Assembly (NCBI RefSeq): GCF_013390595.1 | Contig: NZ_JACAWV010000008.1 | Location: 558,001 to 622,000, forward strand | DNA: 64,000 nucleotides | Reading direction: 5' to 3' | Origin: Rhizobium sp. RM | GTDB taxonomy: Bacteria > Pseudomonadota > Alphaproteobacteria > Rhizobiales > Rhizobiaceae | Notes under the pieces: generated by a model | The model's database searches: none | What the model was told of the DNA's origin: nothing | Seen by the model: the letters and a program-made list of their open reading frames with translations, nothing else | Position numbers and translations under genes: made by a program | Shown: piece after piece, positions 53,249-62,737 of the stretch | Layout of the letters: the number at the start of each line of letters is the position of its first letter | Position numbering within the stretch: the first letter of the stretch is position 1

Positions 53249-54472
53249 TTGCCGGAAAAGCGTAAGGTAAAAGCGGGATTTTCTCCTACCGTCGATTGCG
53301 CTGTGCTGGTCGTTGCTGCCGAAAAGGGTTTTGCTGCCGATGAAGGGGTGGTGCTGGAGCTTGTCCGCAAGAAAACTGCGCGCGCTGTCATCGGCGCGCT
53401 GAGCGAAAACGAAGTAGAGATTGCCCACCTGCCGGCGCCCGTTCCTGTTGGTTCCGCAGTCGGGCTCGATGATGTGCCTGATGGTGTCATCGGAATTTTT
53501 ACGCTGGCCCTTGGTGGCTCGGCGATTACTGTTTCCCACGAATTCTATGATGAACTGTATCGCGAAGGGCTGAAACTGCCTGACCCTGCCGCGTTCGGCC
53601 GAGCCGTGGCGCGTGTCTGCGGTGCGCGCAGAGCATCCGGCGAAAATCCGCCCGTCTTTGCCATGGAGAGCATTGTCTCGACGCCTTTCTATGTGTTGCG
53701 ATATCTTCTGGGGAGTTGCGGTGTCCTGCTCGGACGCGACATGGAAATTGTCGAAGCGGCGCCGGACGTGCTGCCGGCATTGATCGAGGGCGGCAAAGTC
53801 GACGCCATTTACACGGCCGAGCCAGCGGGAAGCGCGGTTGTGCTGACGGGCGCGGGGCGGATCGTCACGACAGGAGCCCTTATCTGGCAAAATGCACCGG
53901 AAAAATTGCTGGCTACGAAGCGACAATGGGCAGATGAGAACGCGGATCTGCTGGAAGGATTGCTGCGGGCTCTCTATCGGGCCGGAGAATGGTGTACGAA
54001 CCAGGCCAATATCGAAGAACTGGCCGGTATCCTGGCAGCGCCGCATTATCTGCAGACCAACGGCGAATTTCTGCTGCCTGCCTTGACGGGATACATCTCA
54101 ACTTCCGTGCGTGATATGCAGCGGCATCCCGAATTCTTCGTCACAAGCGCAAAGGCCGCCAACTTTCCCTGGCAGAGCCAGGCGCTGTGGTTCTTCAGTC
54201 AGATGCTGCGCTGGGGTGAGATTGCCGGGAACTTGCGCCACGATGCGAAAATTGTTGAAGCCGCGCAAAATGCTTACAGGCCGGACATCTACCGCAAGGC
54301 AATGAAGCCGCTTTTTGTGCCGGTGCCGGGTGCGAACCTCAAGCTCGAAGGCACGTTGAAACATCCCGTCTATGTCGGAGCATCGCGCACCGGTCTTGTG
54401 CTCGGCCCCGACTGTTTCTTCGACGGCCGTGTTTTCGACCCGGAAACGCTTGAGATGGACGACGAAATCTGA
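53249..54472 (+). CDS. Cytosolic NrtA/NasS-like substrate-binding protein
   Basis: 407 residues from TTG 53249. This start is decided by GGAAAGGAG at 53232-53240; the GTG at 53192 has no ribosome site. The protein begins directly with the binding fold (VKAGFSPTVDCAVLVVAAEKGFAADEGVVLEL) and has no signal peptide. NrtA/CmpA-family features include FAMESIVSTPFYVLRYLLGSCGV near 150 and FPWQSQALWFFSQMLRWGEI near 310. A cytosolic NrtA-like protein resembles NasS, the nitrate sensor, but no nasT antiterminator gene or transporter permease lies alongside. The ligand is unknown; the neighbour upstream is a LuxR solo. Confidence 0.75.
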   Translation: MPEKRKVKAGFSPTVDCAVLVVAAEKGFAADEGVVLELVRKKTARAVIGALSENEVEIAHLPAPVPVGSAVGLDDVPDGVIGIFTLALGGSAITVSHEFYDELYREGLKLPDPAAFGRAVARVCGARRASGENPPVFAMESIVSTPFYVLRYLLGSCGVLLGRDMEIVEAAPDVLPALIEGGKVDAIYTAEPAGSAVVLTGAGRIVTTGALIWQNAPEKLLATKRQWADENADLLEGLLRALYRAGEWCTNQANIEELAGILAAPHYLQTNGEFLLPALTGYISTSVRDMQRHPEFFVTSAKAANFPWQSQALWFFSQMLRWGEIAGNLRHDAKIVEAAQNAYRPDIYRKAMKPLFVPVPGANLKLEGTLKHPVYVGASRTGLVLGPDCFFDGRVFDPETLEMDDEI

Positions 54473-54583
54473 AAGCCGACAGATCATGGTGCTTTGACAT
54501 TGTCGGAGCGCTTCGGCTTGTCTATGGGTGGCGTGAAGACGCATCCCGCGTTTCTGCGGATGACGCAGTGGAGTACGAAGCAC

Positions 54584-55717
54584 ATGGCAGAGGTCAGCAA
54601 GCATCAGGTCGAAAAAGCGCTGGAGGCAATCGTCTATCCCGGCAGCGGCAAAAGCATTGTGAGCCTTGGCATGGTGTCTGAGATATTCATTGCCGACGCG
54701 AAGGCTTATTTTTCGATCACGGTCCCGGCGGACAAGGCCTCGGAGATGGAGCCGCTGAGGCTTGCGGCCGAACAGGCTGCAAAGAGCGTCCCTGGCATCG
54801 CTGGTGCGGTCGTCGCCCTGACTGCTGATCGCAAACCCGGTCAGCAACAGGCGGCCCGCCCGGCCGCCGCAACCGGTCGCGCGCCTGCCCAGACCCAGGC
54901 ACCACGCGGTACGAAGGTCGGCGTTCCCGGTATCGGTGCCATCATCGCGGTCGCGTCGGGCAAGGGTGGCGTTGGCAAATCCACCACGGCGGTCAATCTG
55001 GCGCTTGGACTTCAGGCGATAGGCCTGCGAGTCGGCATTCTCGATGCCGACATCTATGGGCCGTCACTGCCCCGGCTTTTGAAAATTTCGGGTAAGCCCG
55101 AGCAACTTGAAGGCCGGATCATCGTTCCGATGGAAAATTACGGCCTCAAGGTCATGTCCATGGGGTTCCTCGTTGATGAGGAAGCGGCCATGATCTGGCG
55201 CGGCCCGATGGTGCAATCCGCCCTGATGCAGATGCTGCGCGAGGTTGCCTGGGGGGAGCTGGATGTTCTGGTCCTGGACATGCCGCCCGGCACGGGCGAT
55301 GCGCAACTGACCATTGCCCAACAGGTTCCTCTGGCGGGTGCCGTGATCGTTTCTACCCCGCAGGATCTCGCCCTGATCGATGCGCGCAAGGGTATCACCA
55401 TGTTCCGAAAGGTCGAGGTGCCGCTGCTCGGTATCGTCGAAAACATGAGTTACTTCATCGCTCCTGACACAGGAGCGCGCTACGATATTTTCGGTCACGG
55501 CGGCGCCAAGGCGGAAGCTGAACGCATCGGTGTGCCGTTCCTCGGAGAGGTGCCGCTGACCATCGGCATTCGAGAGATGTCGGATGCTGGCACGCCTGTT
55601 GTCGCTGCGGAGCCGAATGGTCCGCAGGCGCAGATTTATCGCGAAATCGCCGAAAAGGTTTGGGCGAGAATTGGTGCGGGAGAACGAAAAGCCGCGCCGA
55701 GAATAGTCTTCGAATAA
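54584..55717 (+). CDS. Mrp/ApbC-type P-loop ATPase (iron-sulfur carrier family)
   Basis: 377 residues from ATG 54584; upstream in-frame ATG 54530 and TTG 54494 are less likely. An N-terminal MIP18/DUF59 domain (about 3-80) and an Ala/Pro/Gln linker (about 85-120) are followed by the Mrp ATPase with VASGKGGVGKSTTAVNLAL near 127, ILDADIYGPSLPRLL near 155 and VLDMPPGTGDAQLTIAQ near 235. The C-terminal site that normally has a CxxC for a bridging 4Fe-4S cluster reads YFIAPDTGARYDIFGHGGA, with no cysteine. It may still serve in Fe-S protein assembly but probably not by the usual cluster binding. Confidence 0.85.
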   Translation: MAEVSKHQVEKALEAIVYPGSGKSIVSLGMVSEIFIADAKAYFSITVPADKASEMEPLRLAAEQAAKSVPGIAGAVVALTADRKPGQQQAARPAAATGRAPAQTQAPRGTKVGVPGIGAIIAVASGKGGVGKSTTAVNLALGLQAIGLRVGILDADIYGPSLPRLLKISGKPEQLEGRIIVPMENYGLKVMSMGFLVDEEAAMIWRGPMVQSALMQMLREVAWGELDVLVLDMPPGTGDAQLTIAQQVPLAGAVIVSTPQDLALIDARKGITMFRKVEVPLLGIVENMSYFIAPDTGARYDIFGHGGAKAEAERIGVPFLGEVPLTIGIREMSDAGTPVVAAEPNGPQAQIYREIAEKVWARIGAGERKAAPRIVFE

Positions 55718-56058
55718 GACAAAAGTCTATGTCGCGGCGTGCTGTTGCGACAATGGCTGTTTTAAATAATCCGGTTAAAACAGCCTGTTAAATGGACGTT
55801 GTTCGAAACTGATACGCCCGTCATGACGTTTATGCAGGGAGCTGTCGGCACGTTTGAAAAAATAGTGCTTGATTCCGTGTGGCATAGGGCGCATACGCCA
55901 GCGCCGTTTGGCTCATGGATCGTCTGAAGGCAGGCGAGACACAAAATCTGAAGCGTTGAATGTTTCTCTGAAGGAGACATTCCACGGTTTGCCGATAGCG
56001 AGTTGGATGTGTTAAGCAGCACTGCGGTCGTAGCGCGAACGCAGACCGGAGAAACGGA
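55718..56058. other. mrp-corA intergenic region with inverted repeats
   Basis: 341 bases. TGTCGC/GCGACA (55730-55752) and the perfect GGCTGTTTTAA/TTAAAACAGCC repeat (55755-55785) lie at its left end and may terminate mrp. The remainder has no supported gene, no known Mg2+ riboswitch pattern that I can recognise and no clear promoter. Confidence 0.45.
55755..55785. repeat. 11-bp perfect inverted repeat after mrp gene
   Basis: GGCTGTTTTAA (55755-55765), 9-base spacer, TTAAAACAGCC (55775-55785). A further GTTAAA at 55787-55792 repeats the right arm's core. Either a terminator without a T-tract or an operator ahead of corA. Confidence 0.6.
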
Positions 56059-57036
56059 TTGATAAAAGCCTATCGCGCCAATTGCGAGGCAATCGACCTG
56101 TCGCCAGACGATGGGATCGAACAGATTCCGACCGATATCGTGTGGATCGATCTCGTCAATCCTGACAGGGCGGAGGAGAAGCGTGTCGAAAGTCTGCTTG
56201 GCCTCGATCTGCCGACCCGTGAGGATCTCAAGGACATCGAGCCTTCCAGCCGGCTTTACACGGAAGGCGGCAATGTCTTCATGACCGCCTCGCTGGTCTG
56301 GAAGGTCGATTCGGAAGATCCGCGCCTGACGGATGTCGCCTTCATCCTGGCTGGTGAACGTCTCGTCACGATCCGTTATGCCGAACCGAAATCCTTCAAC
56401 CTGTTCATTTCCGCGATCACCCGCGTACCGCACGACATGCGCAGTGGAACCGCGCTCTTGTTGAAGCTGCTGGAAACCATTGTCGATCGCACGGCTGAAA
56501 TTCTGGAAAATTCTGTGGTCGGCATCGACAACCTGGCTGCGGATATTCTCGGCAGCCAGTCGCGCAACAAGCGCAAGGCACCACGATATCTCGAAGATCG
56601 TCTCGCCAATATCGCGTCCTATCACCGCCTGATCTCGAAGGTTCGTGACAGTCTGACCTCGTTGGCGCGCATGCAGACGTTTCTGCACACGACGGTTCAG
56701 ATTCAGAAGGACAAGGAAGCCAGGGAACTTGGCAAGTTGATCGTGCGCGATATCCAGTCGCTTTCGGAACACGCCTCCTTCATTTCCGGCAACCTGACGT
56801 TTCTGCTGGATGCGTCGCTCGGCATCATCAATGTCGAGCAGAATGCCATCATCAAGATTTTCTCCATCGCCTCGGTGGTCTTTTTACCGCCCACGCTCGT
56901 GGCGTCGGTCTATGGTATGAACTTTGAGATCATGCCGGAGTTGAAATGGGCGATCGGTTATCCGGTTGCGCTGTTCATCATGGTGATGTCGGCAATCATT
57001 CCGTTTCTTTTTTTTCGTTGGAAGGGCTGGCTCTAA
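56059..57036 (+). CDS. corA: CorA-family magnesium/metal transporter
   Basis: 325 residues starting with TTG 56059, supported by GGAG at 56048-56051. The long cytosolic funnel domain (1-260) is followed by two C-terminal membrane helices; the pore signature YGMNF is near 283 and the basic end RWKGWL is present. It transports Mg2+ (possibly Co2+/Ni2+). It is followed at 15 bp by kup, so the two cation transporters may be co-transcribed. Confidence 0.9.
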   Translation: MIKAYRANCEAIDLSPDDGIEQIPTDIVWIDLVNPDRAEEKRVESLLGLDLPTREDLKDIEPSSRLYTEGGNVFMTASLVWKVDSEDPRLTDVAFILAGERLVTIRYAEPKSFNLFISAITRVPHDMRSGTALLLKLLETIVDRTAEILENSVVGIDNLAADILGSQSRNKRKAPRYLEDRLANIASYHRLISKVRDSLTSLARMQTFLHTTVQIQKDKEARELGKLIVRDIQSLSEHASFISGNLTFLLDASLGIINVEQNAIIKIFSIASVVFLPPTLVASVYGMNFEIMPELKWAIGYPVALFIMVMSAIIPFLFFRWKGWL

Positions 57037-57051
57037 AGGGTCAGGATCATC

Positions 57052-58971
57052 ATGTCGCAAGTCTTCGACAAAGACTCTACCGAAAAACCCGAGGCGGGTG
57101 AGGACCATGCAAACAAGGGCCTCTATGCGGCCATTCTGGGCTCCATCGGCGTTGTTTATGGTGATATCGGTACAAGCCCGCTTTATGCCTTCCGCGAAGC
57201 GCTGCGCCCTATTTCCCATGACGGCGTGACCACCGACGAAGTCATTGGTCTCACCTCTCTGATGATCTGGGCTTTGACGATCATCGTGACGTTCAAATAT
57301 ATCAGCCTTCTTTTGCGCGCCGACAACGACGGTGAGGGTGGTACGCTCTCGCTCCTTGCCCTGTTGATGAAAACCGCAGGCACGCATCGTAGCGTCCTCA
57401 TTTTTCTCGGCCTGATCGGCGCGGCGCTGTTTCTAGGCGACGCGATGATCACGCCAGCGCTTTCCGTGCTCTCTGCTGTTGAGGGCCTGAAGCTCGTTAC
57501 GCCGGCCATGGATGAGTTCATCATCCCGATCTCTGTCGGCATTCTGATTGGTCTCTTTGCCATCCAGTCGCACGGTACGGGAACGGTCGCGAAATTCTTC
57601 GGTCCGATTACGGCAATCTGGTTCATCGTCATGGGTGGCATCGGTTTTGTTCACATCGCCGACGATTTCAATATTCTTTACGCATTCAACCCTTGGAACG
57701 CTGTCACGTTTTTGGCCAATGAGGGCTTTTACGGCATCGTCGTTCTGGGCGCGGTTTTCCTGACGATCACCGGTGCTGAAGCGCTTTATGCCGACCTCGG
57801 CCATTTTGGTCGCCGCCCCATTCAATGGGCGTGGTTCTGCCTGGTGTTTCCGGCTTTGACGCTGAATTATCTCGGTCAGGGTGCGCTGGTCCTCAAGGAC
57901 CCGGCCGCAATGTTCAATCCGTTCTATCTGATGTTCCCTCAATGGGCGATTTTGCCGGCTGTCATTCTGGCGACGGCGGCGACGATCATCGCCAGCCAGG
58001 CGGTCATTACAGGCGCATTTTCTCTTGTTCGACAGGCCATCCATCTTGGCTATCTGCCGCGCATGGAAATTCTCTTCACCTCGGAAACTAATACAGGGCA
58101 GATTTATCTGCCGGCCGTGAACACGGTTCTGCTGTTTGGCGTCGTTGCCCTGGTTCTGACATTCAAAAGCTCAGATGCACTTGCGACCGCTTACGGTATC
58201 TCCGTGACCGGTGCGATGGTTGTGACAAGCCTTATGTTTTTTGAGTTCGTTCGTAAGCGTTGGCAGTGGCCGCTTTATCTCGCCGTCGGCGTGCTGGCGC
58301 CACTTCTCGCGCTCGAGCTCGTCTTCCTGGGTGCCAACCTCCTCAAGATTCACGATGGTGGTTACGTGCCAGTCCTGCTGGCGATTGCCTTTACGGTGAT
58401 CATGACAACCTGGCAGCGTGGCTCGAAGATCCTGTTTGCCAAGACCCGCCGCACCGATGTGCCGTTGAAGGCGTTCATTGCGTCGGTAGAGAAAGAAAGC
58501 GCCCACGCTCCGGTTCGGGTACCCGGCACAGCGATCTTCCTTACGGGCGATCCGGAAACCGCACCGGCTGCGTTGCTGCACAATCTCAAGCACAATCACG
58601 TTCTGCACGACAAGAACGTCATCCTGACGATCCGCACCGAGGATCAGCCGCGCGTTCATCCCGAAGACCGTTATACGTTGACGAAGATGAGCGAACGTTT
58701 CGTGGTGGTTGAACTGCATTTTGGCTTCATGGAAACGCAGAACGTCACCCAGGGTCTCGGTTATCTCAGGCGTACCGGCTACAAGTTCGACATCATGTCG
58801 ACCTCGTTTTATCTCGGCCGTAGAAAGCTTGTGCCGGACCCGAAGTCGGGCATGCCGGGTTGGCAAAACCGCCTGTTCATTGCGCTTGCCGAAACGGCGG
58901 CCGACCCTTCGGATTACTTCCGTCTTCCGGCCAACCGCGTTGTGGAACTGGGCTCTCACGTCGTCATCTGA
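57052..58971 (+). CDS. kup: Low-affinity potassium transport system protein Kup
   Basis: 639 residues, about 12 membrane helices (20-450) followed by a cytosolic C-terminal domain. Family marks are [19 protein letters not shown] near 35, [12 protein letters not shown] near 95, [17 protein letters not shown] near 130 and [15 protein letters not shown] near 240. It imports K+ by proton symport. The usual C-terminal FYLGRRKL near 585 is present. Confidence 0.94.
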   Translation: MSQVFDKDSTEKPEAGEDHANKGLYAAILGSIGVVYGDIGTSPLYAFREALRPISHDGVTTDEVIGLTSLMIWALTIIVTFKYISLLLRADNDGEGGTLSLLALLMKTAGTHRSVLIFLGLIGAALFLGDAMITPALSVLSAVEGLKLVTPAMDEFIIPISVGILIGLFAIQSHGTGTVAKFFGPITAIWFIVMGGIGFVHIADDFNILYAFNPWNAVTFLANEGFYGIVVLGAVFLTITGAEALYADLGHFGRRPIQWAWFCLVFPALTLNYLGQGALVLKDPAAMFNPFYLMFPQWAILPAVILATAATIIASQAVITGAFSLVRQAIHLGYLPRMEILFTSETNTGQIYLPAVNTVLLFGVVALVLTFKSSDALATAYGISVTGAMVVTSLMFFEFVRKRWQWPLYLAVGVLAPLLALELVFLGANLLKIHDGGYVPVLLAIAFTVIMTTWQRGSKILFAKTRRTDVPLKAFIASVEKESAHAPVRVPGTAIFLTGDPETAPAALLHNLKHNHVLHDKNVILTIRTEDQPRVHPEDRYTLTKMSERFVVVELHFGFMETQNVTQGLGYLRRTGYKFDIMSTSFYLGRRKLVPDPKSGMPGWQNRLFIALAETAADPSDYFRLPANRVVELGSHVVI

Positions 58972-59021
58972 CTATTAGAAACTGGTTACACATTAACGTG
59001 AAGCCGTATCCGTCTCCGGCG

Positions 59022-59042
59022 TTAACCAACCATCAAGGTTAA
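59022..59042. promoter_or_regulatory. TTAACC-N9-GGTTAA palindrome before cell-wall hydrolase gene
   Basis: TTAACC (59022-59027) and GGTTAA (59037-59042) are exact complements with a 9-base spacer; another ATTAACG lies at 58992-58998. TTAA(CC) half-sites are like those of the cell-cycle regulator CtrA, though the spacing is not the classic TTAA-N7-TTAA. It ends 75 bp before the hydrolase start. Confidence 0.35.
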
Positions 59043-59117
59043 TAAGAGATTCTCGAACGCATGTAACAAGTGTCGTTGCCTGTGTTCGGAGTGCGGGTTT
59101 TGCGTTCGAAAAGTGTC

Positions 59118-60266
59118 ATGCGTCGTCGGTCCTTTGCGTCCGTTGAAAAATGGGCTTCGCCCGTGGTGTTCGGCCTGGCCGCCTGGCTGGCCTTTCCATC
59201 ATTCGCCGCGCGAGCGGATCTGGCCTCAATGCTGGCGGGGCTGGACAGGGGAGGCGAACAATGGCGGATGGTGCTGACCAACTCACCGGCAGGTTCAGTT
59301 CATGACGCCTCGCTTGCATTTGACGAGGCCAAGGACACAACCCTCTCAGGCAGTGGCATGACCTTGCCGGATGGCCGAAAGGTTGCTTTCGTCACCAACA
59401 AGAAGGGTGAGGAAACGTCGCCGGACAGCGACCGCGTCAATCGCGCGGCAAAAAAGGGCCGGGTGGTCGCCACCGAAATCATGCAGCCGCCCAAAGCATT
59501 CACTGCCGGTTCCGTTCTACAGCGCACCAGCATGTTGGATATCGAGCCGTTGAAACGCAAGGACCGCGCCGGTTTCGTGAAATCGAAACGCAGCAAGGAC
59601 GTGGAACTGGCGTCTTTCTATTTCCGCCGTGAGGAAAAGAAGGCTGACAGATCAGTCTCTCCAATGCTGGCTGAACTGGTGACAAATCGCACGCCGGATA
59701 TTCTTGCCACCGCTTATGCACCGGCCGAGCCGGATTTTGCCCGAGAGTCGCCGTTTGATGCGATTCTCAAGAAGCCGGATGCGGGTCGCTTTGTGCCCAA
59801 AATCGGTGAAGGCGATCACGCCTGGGCCGCGACGGCTCTCCCAGCCGACGTCTTTTCCGCTGCTGAACAGCAGTGCCTTGCGTCCGGCATCTATTTCGAG
59901 GCCCGAGGCGAGTCCGTCAAAGGTCAGGCGGCAGTGGCGCAGGTTATCCTGAACCGTGTGCGTAACCCCGCTTATCCCAAGACTATTTGTGGTGTTGTTT
60001 ATCAGAACCAGGATTGGCGCAATCGCTGCCAGTTTTCCTTTGCCTGTGACAACATCAGGGACCGCGTCAACTCGCAGCGCCACTGGAAGATGGCGCGTGA
60101 GGTTGCGATGGCGACAACGTCCGGCAAGATCTGGCTGACCGAAGTGGGCTCAGCGACCCATTACCATGCGGTTTACGTGCGTCCCGCCTGGGGCAAGACG
60201 ATGAAAAAAGTCGGGAGAATCGGTTTGCACGTCTTCTACCGGACGTATGGCGGCGGCTGGAGCTGA
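59118..60266 (+). CDS. SleB-type cell wall hydrolase
   Basis: 382 residues from ATG 59118 (MRRRSFASVEKW...FPSFAARA signal peptide); GTG 59070 is a less likely longer start. A 240-residue poorly conserved, charged middle region precedes the C-terminal hydrolase_2 (SleB) domain: QQCLASGIYFEARGESVKGQAAVAQVILNRV near 255, with the catalytic Glu in YFEARGE, then CGVVYQNQDWRNRCQFSFACD and THYHAVYVRPAW. It cleaves peptidoglycan, probably as a lytic transglycosylase in the periplasm. Confidence 0.85.
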   Translation: MRRRSFASVEKWASPVVFGLAAWLAFPSFAARADLASMLAGLDRGGEQWRMVLTNSPAGSVHDASLAFDEAKDTTLSGSGMTLPDGRKVAFVTNKKGEETSPDSDRVNRAAKKGRVVATEIMQPPKAFTAGSVLQRTSMLDIEPLKRKDRAGFVKSKRSKDVELASFYFRREEKKADRSVSPMLAELVTNRTPDILATAYAPAEPDFARESPFDAILKKPDAGRFVPKIGEGDHAWAATALPADVFSAAEQQCLASGIYFEARGESVKGQAAVAQVILNRVRNPAYPKTICGVVYQNQDWRNRCQFSFACDNIRDRVNSQRHWKMAREVAMATTSGKIWLTEVGSATHYHAVYVRPAWGKTMKKVGRIGLHVFYRTYGGGWS

Positions 60267-60284
60267 TAAGCACCCGAAATTGTC

Positions 60285-60306
60285 GCATTTTTCGTGTCAA
60301 AAATGC
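60285..60306 (+). terminator. Hairpin after cell-wall hydrolase gene
   Basis: GCATTTTT (60285-60292), 6-base loop, AAAAATGC (60299-60306), inside an outer TGTCGC/GCGACA pairing (60281-60320). It lies 18 bp after the stop. The core AAATGCCGATT is repeated at 60333-60343. Confidence 0.5.
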
Positions 60307-60402
60307 CGATTCCCGCGACAAACATCACCTGCAAATGCCGATTTTGGCGCAAGTCATTGTTTTTCAATGATTAATTTGTGCTGAATCAAGCGGTGTCAGT
60401 GC

Positions 60403-60431
60403 CTTGACTACAGAAGCCCCTAAAACTATGT
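60403..60431 (+). promoter_or_regulatory. atp operon promoter
   Basis: CTTGAC (60403-60408), 17-base spacer, CTATGT (60426-60431), one mismatch from the alphaproteobacterial housekeeping consensus CTTGAC-N17-CTATAT. It predicts a transcript start near 60438 and a 5' leader of about 100 bases before atpI. Confidence 0.8.
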
Positions 60432-60536
60432 TGCGGCCGACTTCAGAGCGGGCTGGAACAGGCTTAATCCGTCACCGTTTACAACTCCAAAGGGTTCTGG
60501 CATGGCTGGAACGGAGGAAATGGGCAGGATTTCGAG

Positions 60537-60902
60537 ATGACTAGCAACCGTAACGATAGTCTGGACGAGCGCCGCAAGCGCCTAGCCGATGAACTGGCGA
60601 AGGTGAAGGCGGAGGATGAGGCGGAAGAGAGGGCGGAGCGCAACGCAGCCGAAAGCCGAAAGGGCTTTGCGACGGCGATCAAGCTTTCCTCTGAGTTCAT
60701 TTCGGCCATCTTGGTCGGCGCTATGCTGGGTTATCTTCTGGACTATTTTGCCGGCACGTCGCCGTGGGGGATGATCGTTCTTCTTCTTCTCGGTTTCTGC
60801 GCAGGCGTACTGAATGTGTTGCGCGCAGCAGGCATGGTGGCAAAGCCGCCATTGCTGGAGAAGGCGGACAAAAAGGACGAGGGTGGAAAGCACGGTCTGT
60901 GA
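60537..60902 (+). CDS. atpI: ATP synthase protein I (F0F1 assembly factor)
   Basis: 121 residues: a charged N-terminal helix (ERRKRLADELAKVKAEDEAEERAERNAAE) and two membrane helices (about 45-65 and 73-97) with GYLLDYFAGTSPWGMIVLLLLGFCAGVLNVLR. It helps assemble the c-ring. First gene of the F0 cluster, 64 bp before atpB. Confidence 0.9.
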   Translation: MTSNRNDSLDERRKRLADELAKVKAEDEAEERAERNAAESRKGFATAIKLSSEFISAILVGAMLGYLLDYFAGTSPWGMIVLLLLGFCAGVLNVLRAAGMVAKPPLLEKADKKDEGGKHGL

Positions 60903-60966
60903 CCAGCTTTTCGGATAATTGAGAGATGGTGCCGCTACGCGCGGCGACAGGTAAAGAGGGCAGCCG

Positions 60967-61716
60967 GTGGCAAACGATCCGACCCATCAGTTCTTGGTGC
61001 AGCCGATCATTCCGATCGAAATCGGTGGAGTCGATTTTTCGTTCACCAATGCGTCGCTTTTCATGGTCGCGACCGTCGCAGCCGCTTCAGGCTTCCTGTA
61101 TTTCGCAACGTCGACGCGCGGTCTGATCCCGACCCGTATGCAGTCCGTCGCGGAAATGTCTTACGAATTCATCGCTTCGATGTTGCGTGAAGGCGCAGGC
61201 AAGAAGGGAATGGTTTTCTTCCCCTTCGTGTTCTCGCTGTTCATGTTCGTGCTGACCGCGAACCTTCTCGGCATGTTCCCGTATTTCTTCACGGTTACCA
61301 GCCAGATCATCGTTACCTTCGCGCTTGCCTGCCTGGTTATCGGCACGGTCATTGTCTACGGTTTCTACAAGCACGGCCTCCATTTCCTCGGCGTTTTCGC
61401 GCCGTCTGGTGTTCCGGCAGCACTCTTGCCGCTTGTTTCGGCAATTGAAGTGATTTCGTTCCTGTCCCGTCCGATCAGCCTCTCCGTTCGTCTCTTCGCG
61501 AACATGCTGGCCGGCCACATCACACTTAAAGTCTTCGCAGGCTTCGTTGCATCCATGAGCGCGCTCGGCGCGATCGGTGTCGGTGGCGCAATCCTGCCTC
61601 TTCTCATGACGGTCGCCATGACCGCTCTAGAATTTCTCGTTGCCTTCCTGCAAGCCTACGTCTTCGCGGTACTGACATGCATGTACCTGAACGACGCCGT
61701 GCACGGTGGTCACTGA
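60967..61716 (+). CDS. atpB: ATP synthase subunit a
   Basis: 249 residues, GTG start at 60967 with AGAGGG upstream. About five membrane helices. The proton-path helix carries the essential Arg in [16 protein letters not shown] near 175, and the end [19 protein letters not shown] is typical. With the c-ring it forms the proton channel of F0. Confidence 0.95.
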   Translation: MANDPTHQFLVQPIIPIEIGGVDFSFTNASLFMVATVAAASGFLYFATSTRGLIPTRMQSVAEMSYEFIASMLREGAGKKGMVFFPFVFSLFMFVLTANLLGMFPYFFTVTSQIIVTFALACLVIGTVIVYGFYKHGLHFLGVFAPSGVPAALLPLVSAIEVISFLSRPISLSVRLFANMLAGHITLKVFAGFVASMSALGAIGVGGAILPLLMTVAMTALEFLVAFLQAYVFAVLTCMYLNDAVHGGH

Positions 61717-61788
61717 GAAGTAAAGTCGCTGGCCCCGGCAATCGGGTGTCAAAAACAGCCGCAAACAACCATTTCGAAGGAGTCTCAC

Positions 61789-62016
61789 ATGGAAGCGGAA
61801 GCAGCAAAGTTCATCGGCGCAGGTCTCGCATGCCTCGGCATGGCTGGTACGTCTCTCGCACTCGGCCGTATCTTCGGTGATTACCTGTCCGGCGCACTGC
61901 GCAACCCGTCTGCTGCTGACAGCCAGTTCGGCCGTCTGGTATTCGGCTTCGCCGTTACGGAAGCTCTGGGCATCTTCTCGCTGCTCGTTGCTCTCCTTCT
62001 CCTGTTCGCTGTCTAA
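61789..62016 (+). CDS. atpE: ATP synthase subunit c
   Basis: 75 residues, two membrane helices joined by the polar loop RNPSA. The proton-carrying Glu is in FAVTEALGIF near 58. An AAGGAG site precedes ATG 61789. Forms the rotating ring of F0. Confidence 0.95.
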   Translation: MEAEAAKFIGAGLACLGMAGTSLALGRIFGDYLSGALRNPSAADSQFGRLVFGFAVTEALGIFSLLVALLLLFAV

Positions 62017-62096
62017 TATCGGCATCAGGTTTGGATCACGGCTCGCAGATCAGCGTGCCGTGATCCTTCGCATTTGCAGTACCCCTGGAGGTGAGC

Positions 62097-62735
62097 ATGT
62101 TCGTGACCGAGGCTTTTGCCCAGTCAGCACCGGCGTCTACTGAAACGACGACGCAAACACCGGCTGCAGGCCACGCAGCCCCGGAAGCAACGCATACGGA
62201 AACCGGCGTGGCGCATGGCGCCGAACACGGATCCGGCGTATTTCCGCCGTTCGACCAGTCGACATATGCATCCCAGCTTCTATGGCTGGCCATTACGTTC
62301 GGCCTTTTCTACGTGCTCATGCAAAAGGTCATCGTACCGCGCGTCGGCAGCATCCTCGAAGATCGCCACGGGCGCATCGCACAGGATCTCGACGAAGCGG
62401 CCCGGCTGAAGTCGGAAGCCGACGCAGCCGTCGAAACCTATGAAAAAGAACTTGCTGCTGCACGTGCAAAGGCGAGCTCTATCGGTTCTGCTGCTCGCGA
62501 CGCCGCAAAGGCGAAAGCGGACGCTGACCGTGTTGCAATCGAGGCAGACCTTGCGGACAAGCTCGCAGCCGCTGAAAAGCGTATTGCCAGCATCAAGGAA
62601 CAGGCTTTTGCCGACGTCGGTAATATTGCCGAAGAAACCGCGACCGCGATCGTTGACCAACTGGTTGGCGCCAAGGTCAAGGACACAGACGTTAAGGCTG
62701 CTGTTGCTGCCGCTTCGGAAGTGAAGGGAGTCTGA
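62097..62735 (+). CDS. atpG: ATP synthase subunit b' (second b-type subunit)
   Basis: 212 residues from ATG 62097, preceded by GGAGG at 62087-62091; GTG 62091 overlaps that site. An Ala/Thr/His-rich N-terminal extension (about 1-55) precedes one membrane helix ([21 protein letters not shown]) and a long Ala/Lys/Glu coiled coil. Alphaproteobacteria and phototrophs use a b-b' heterodimer as peripheral stalk. It is 2 bp ahead of atpF. Also called atpF2. Confidence 0.88.
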   Translation: MFVTEAFAQSAPASTETTTQTPAAGHAAPEATHTETGVAHGAEHGSGVFPPFDQSTYASQLLWLAITFGLFYVLMQKVIVPRVGSILEDRHGRIAQDLDEAARLKSEADAAVETYEKELAAARAKASSIGSAARDAAKAKADADRVAIEADLADKLAAAEKRIASIKEQAFADVGNIAEETATAIVDQLVGAKVKDTDVKAAVAAASEVKGV

Positions 62736-62737
62736 TC

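Noticed and set aside
55718..56058. Mg2+ riboswitch before corA
   Set aside because: No M-box or similar conserved core was recognisable, and the repeats at the left end fit mrp termination as well.
55762..56772. 336-codon minus-strand frame opposite corA and its upstream region
   Set aside because: Most of it is antisense to corA; the intergenic part has no coding features.
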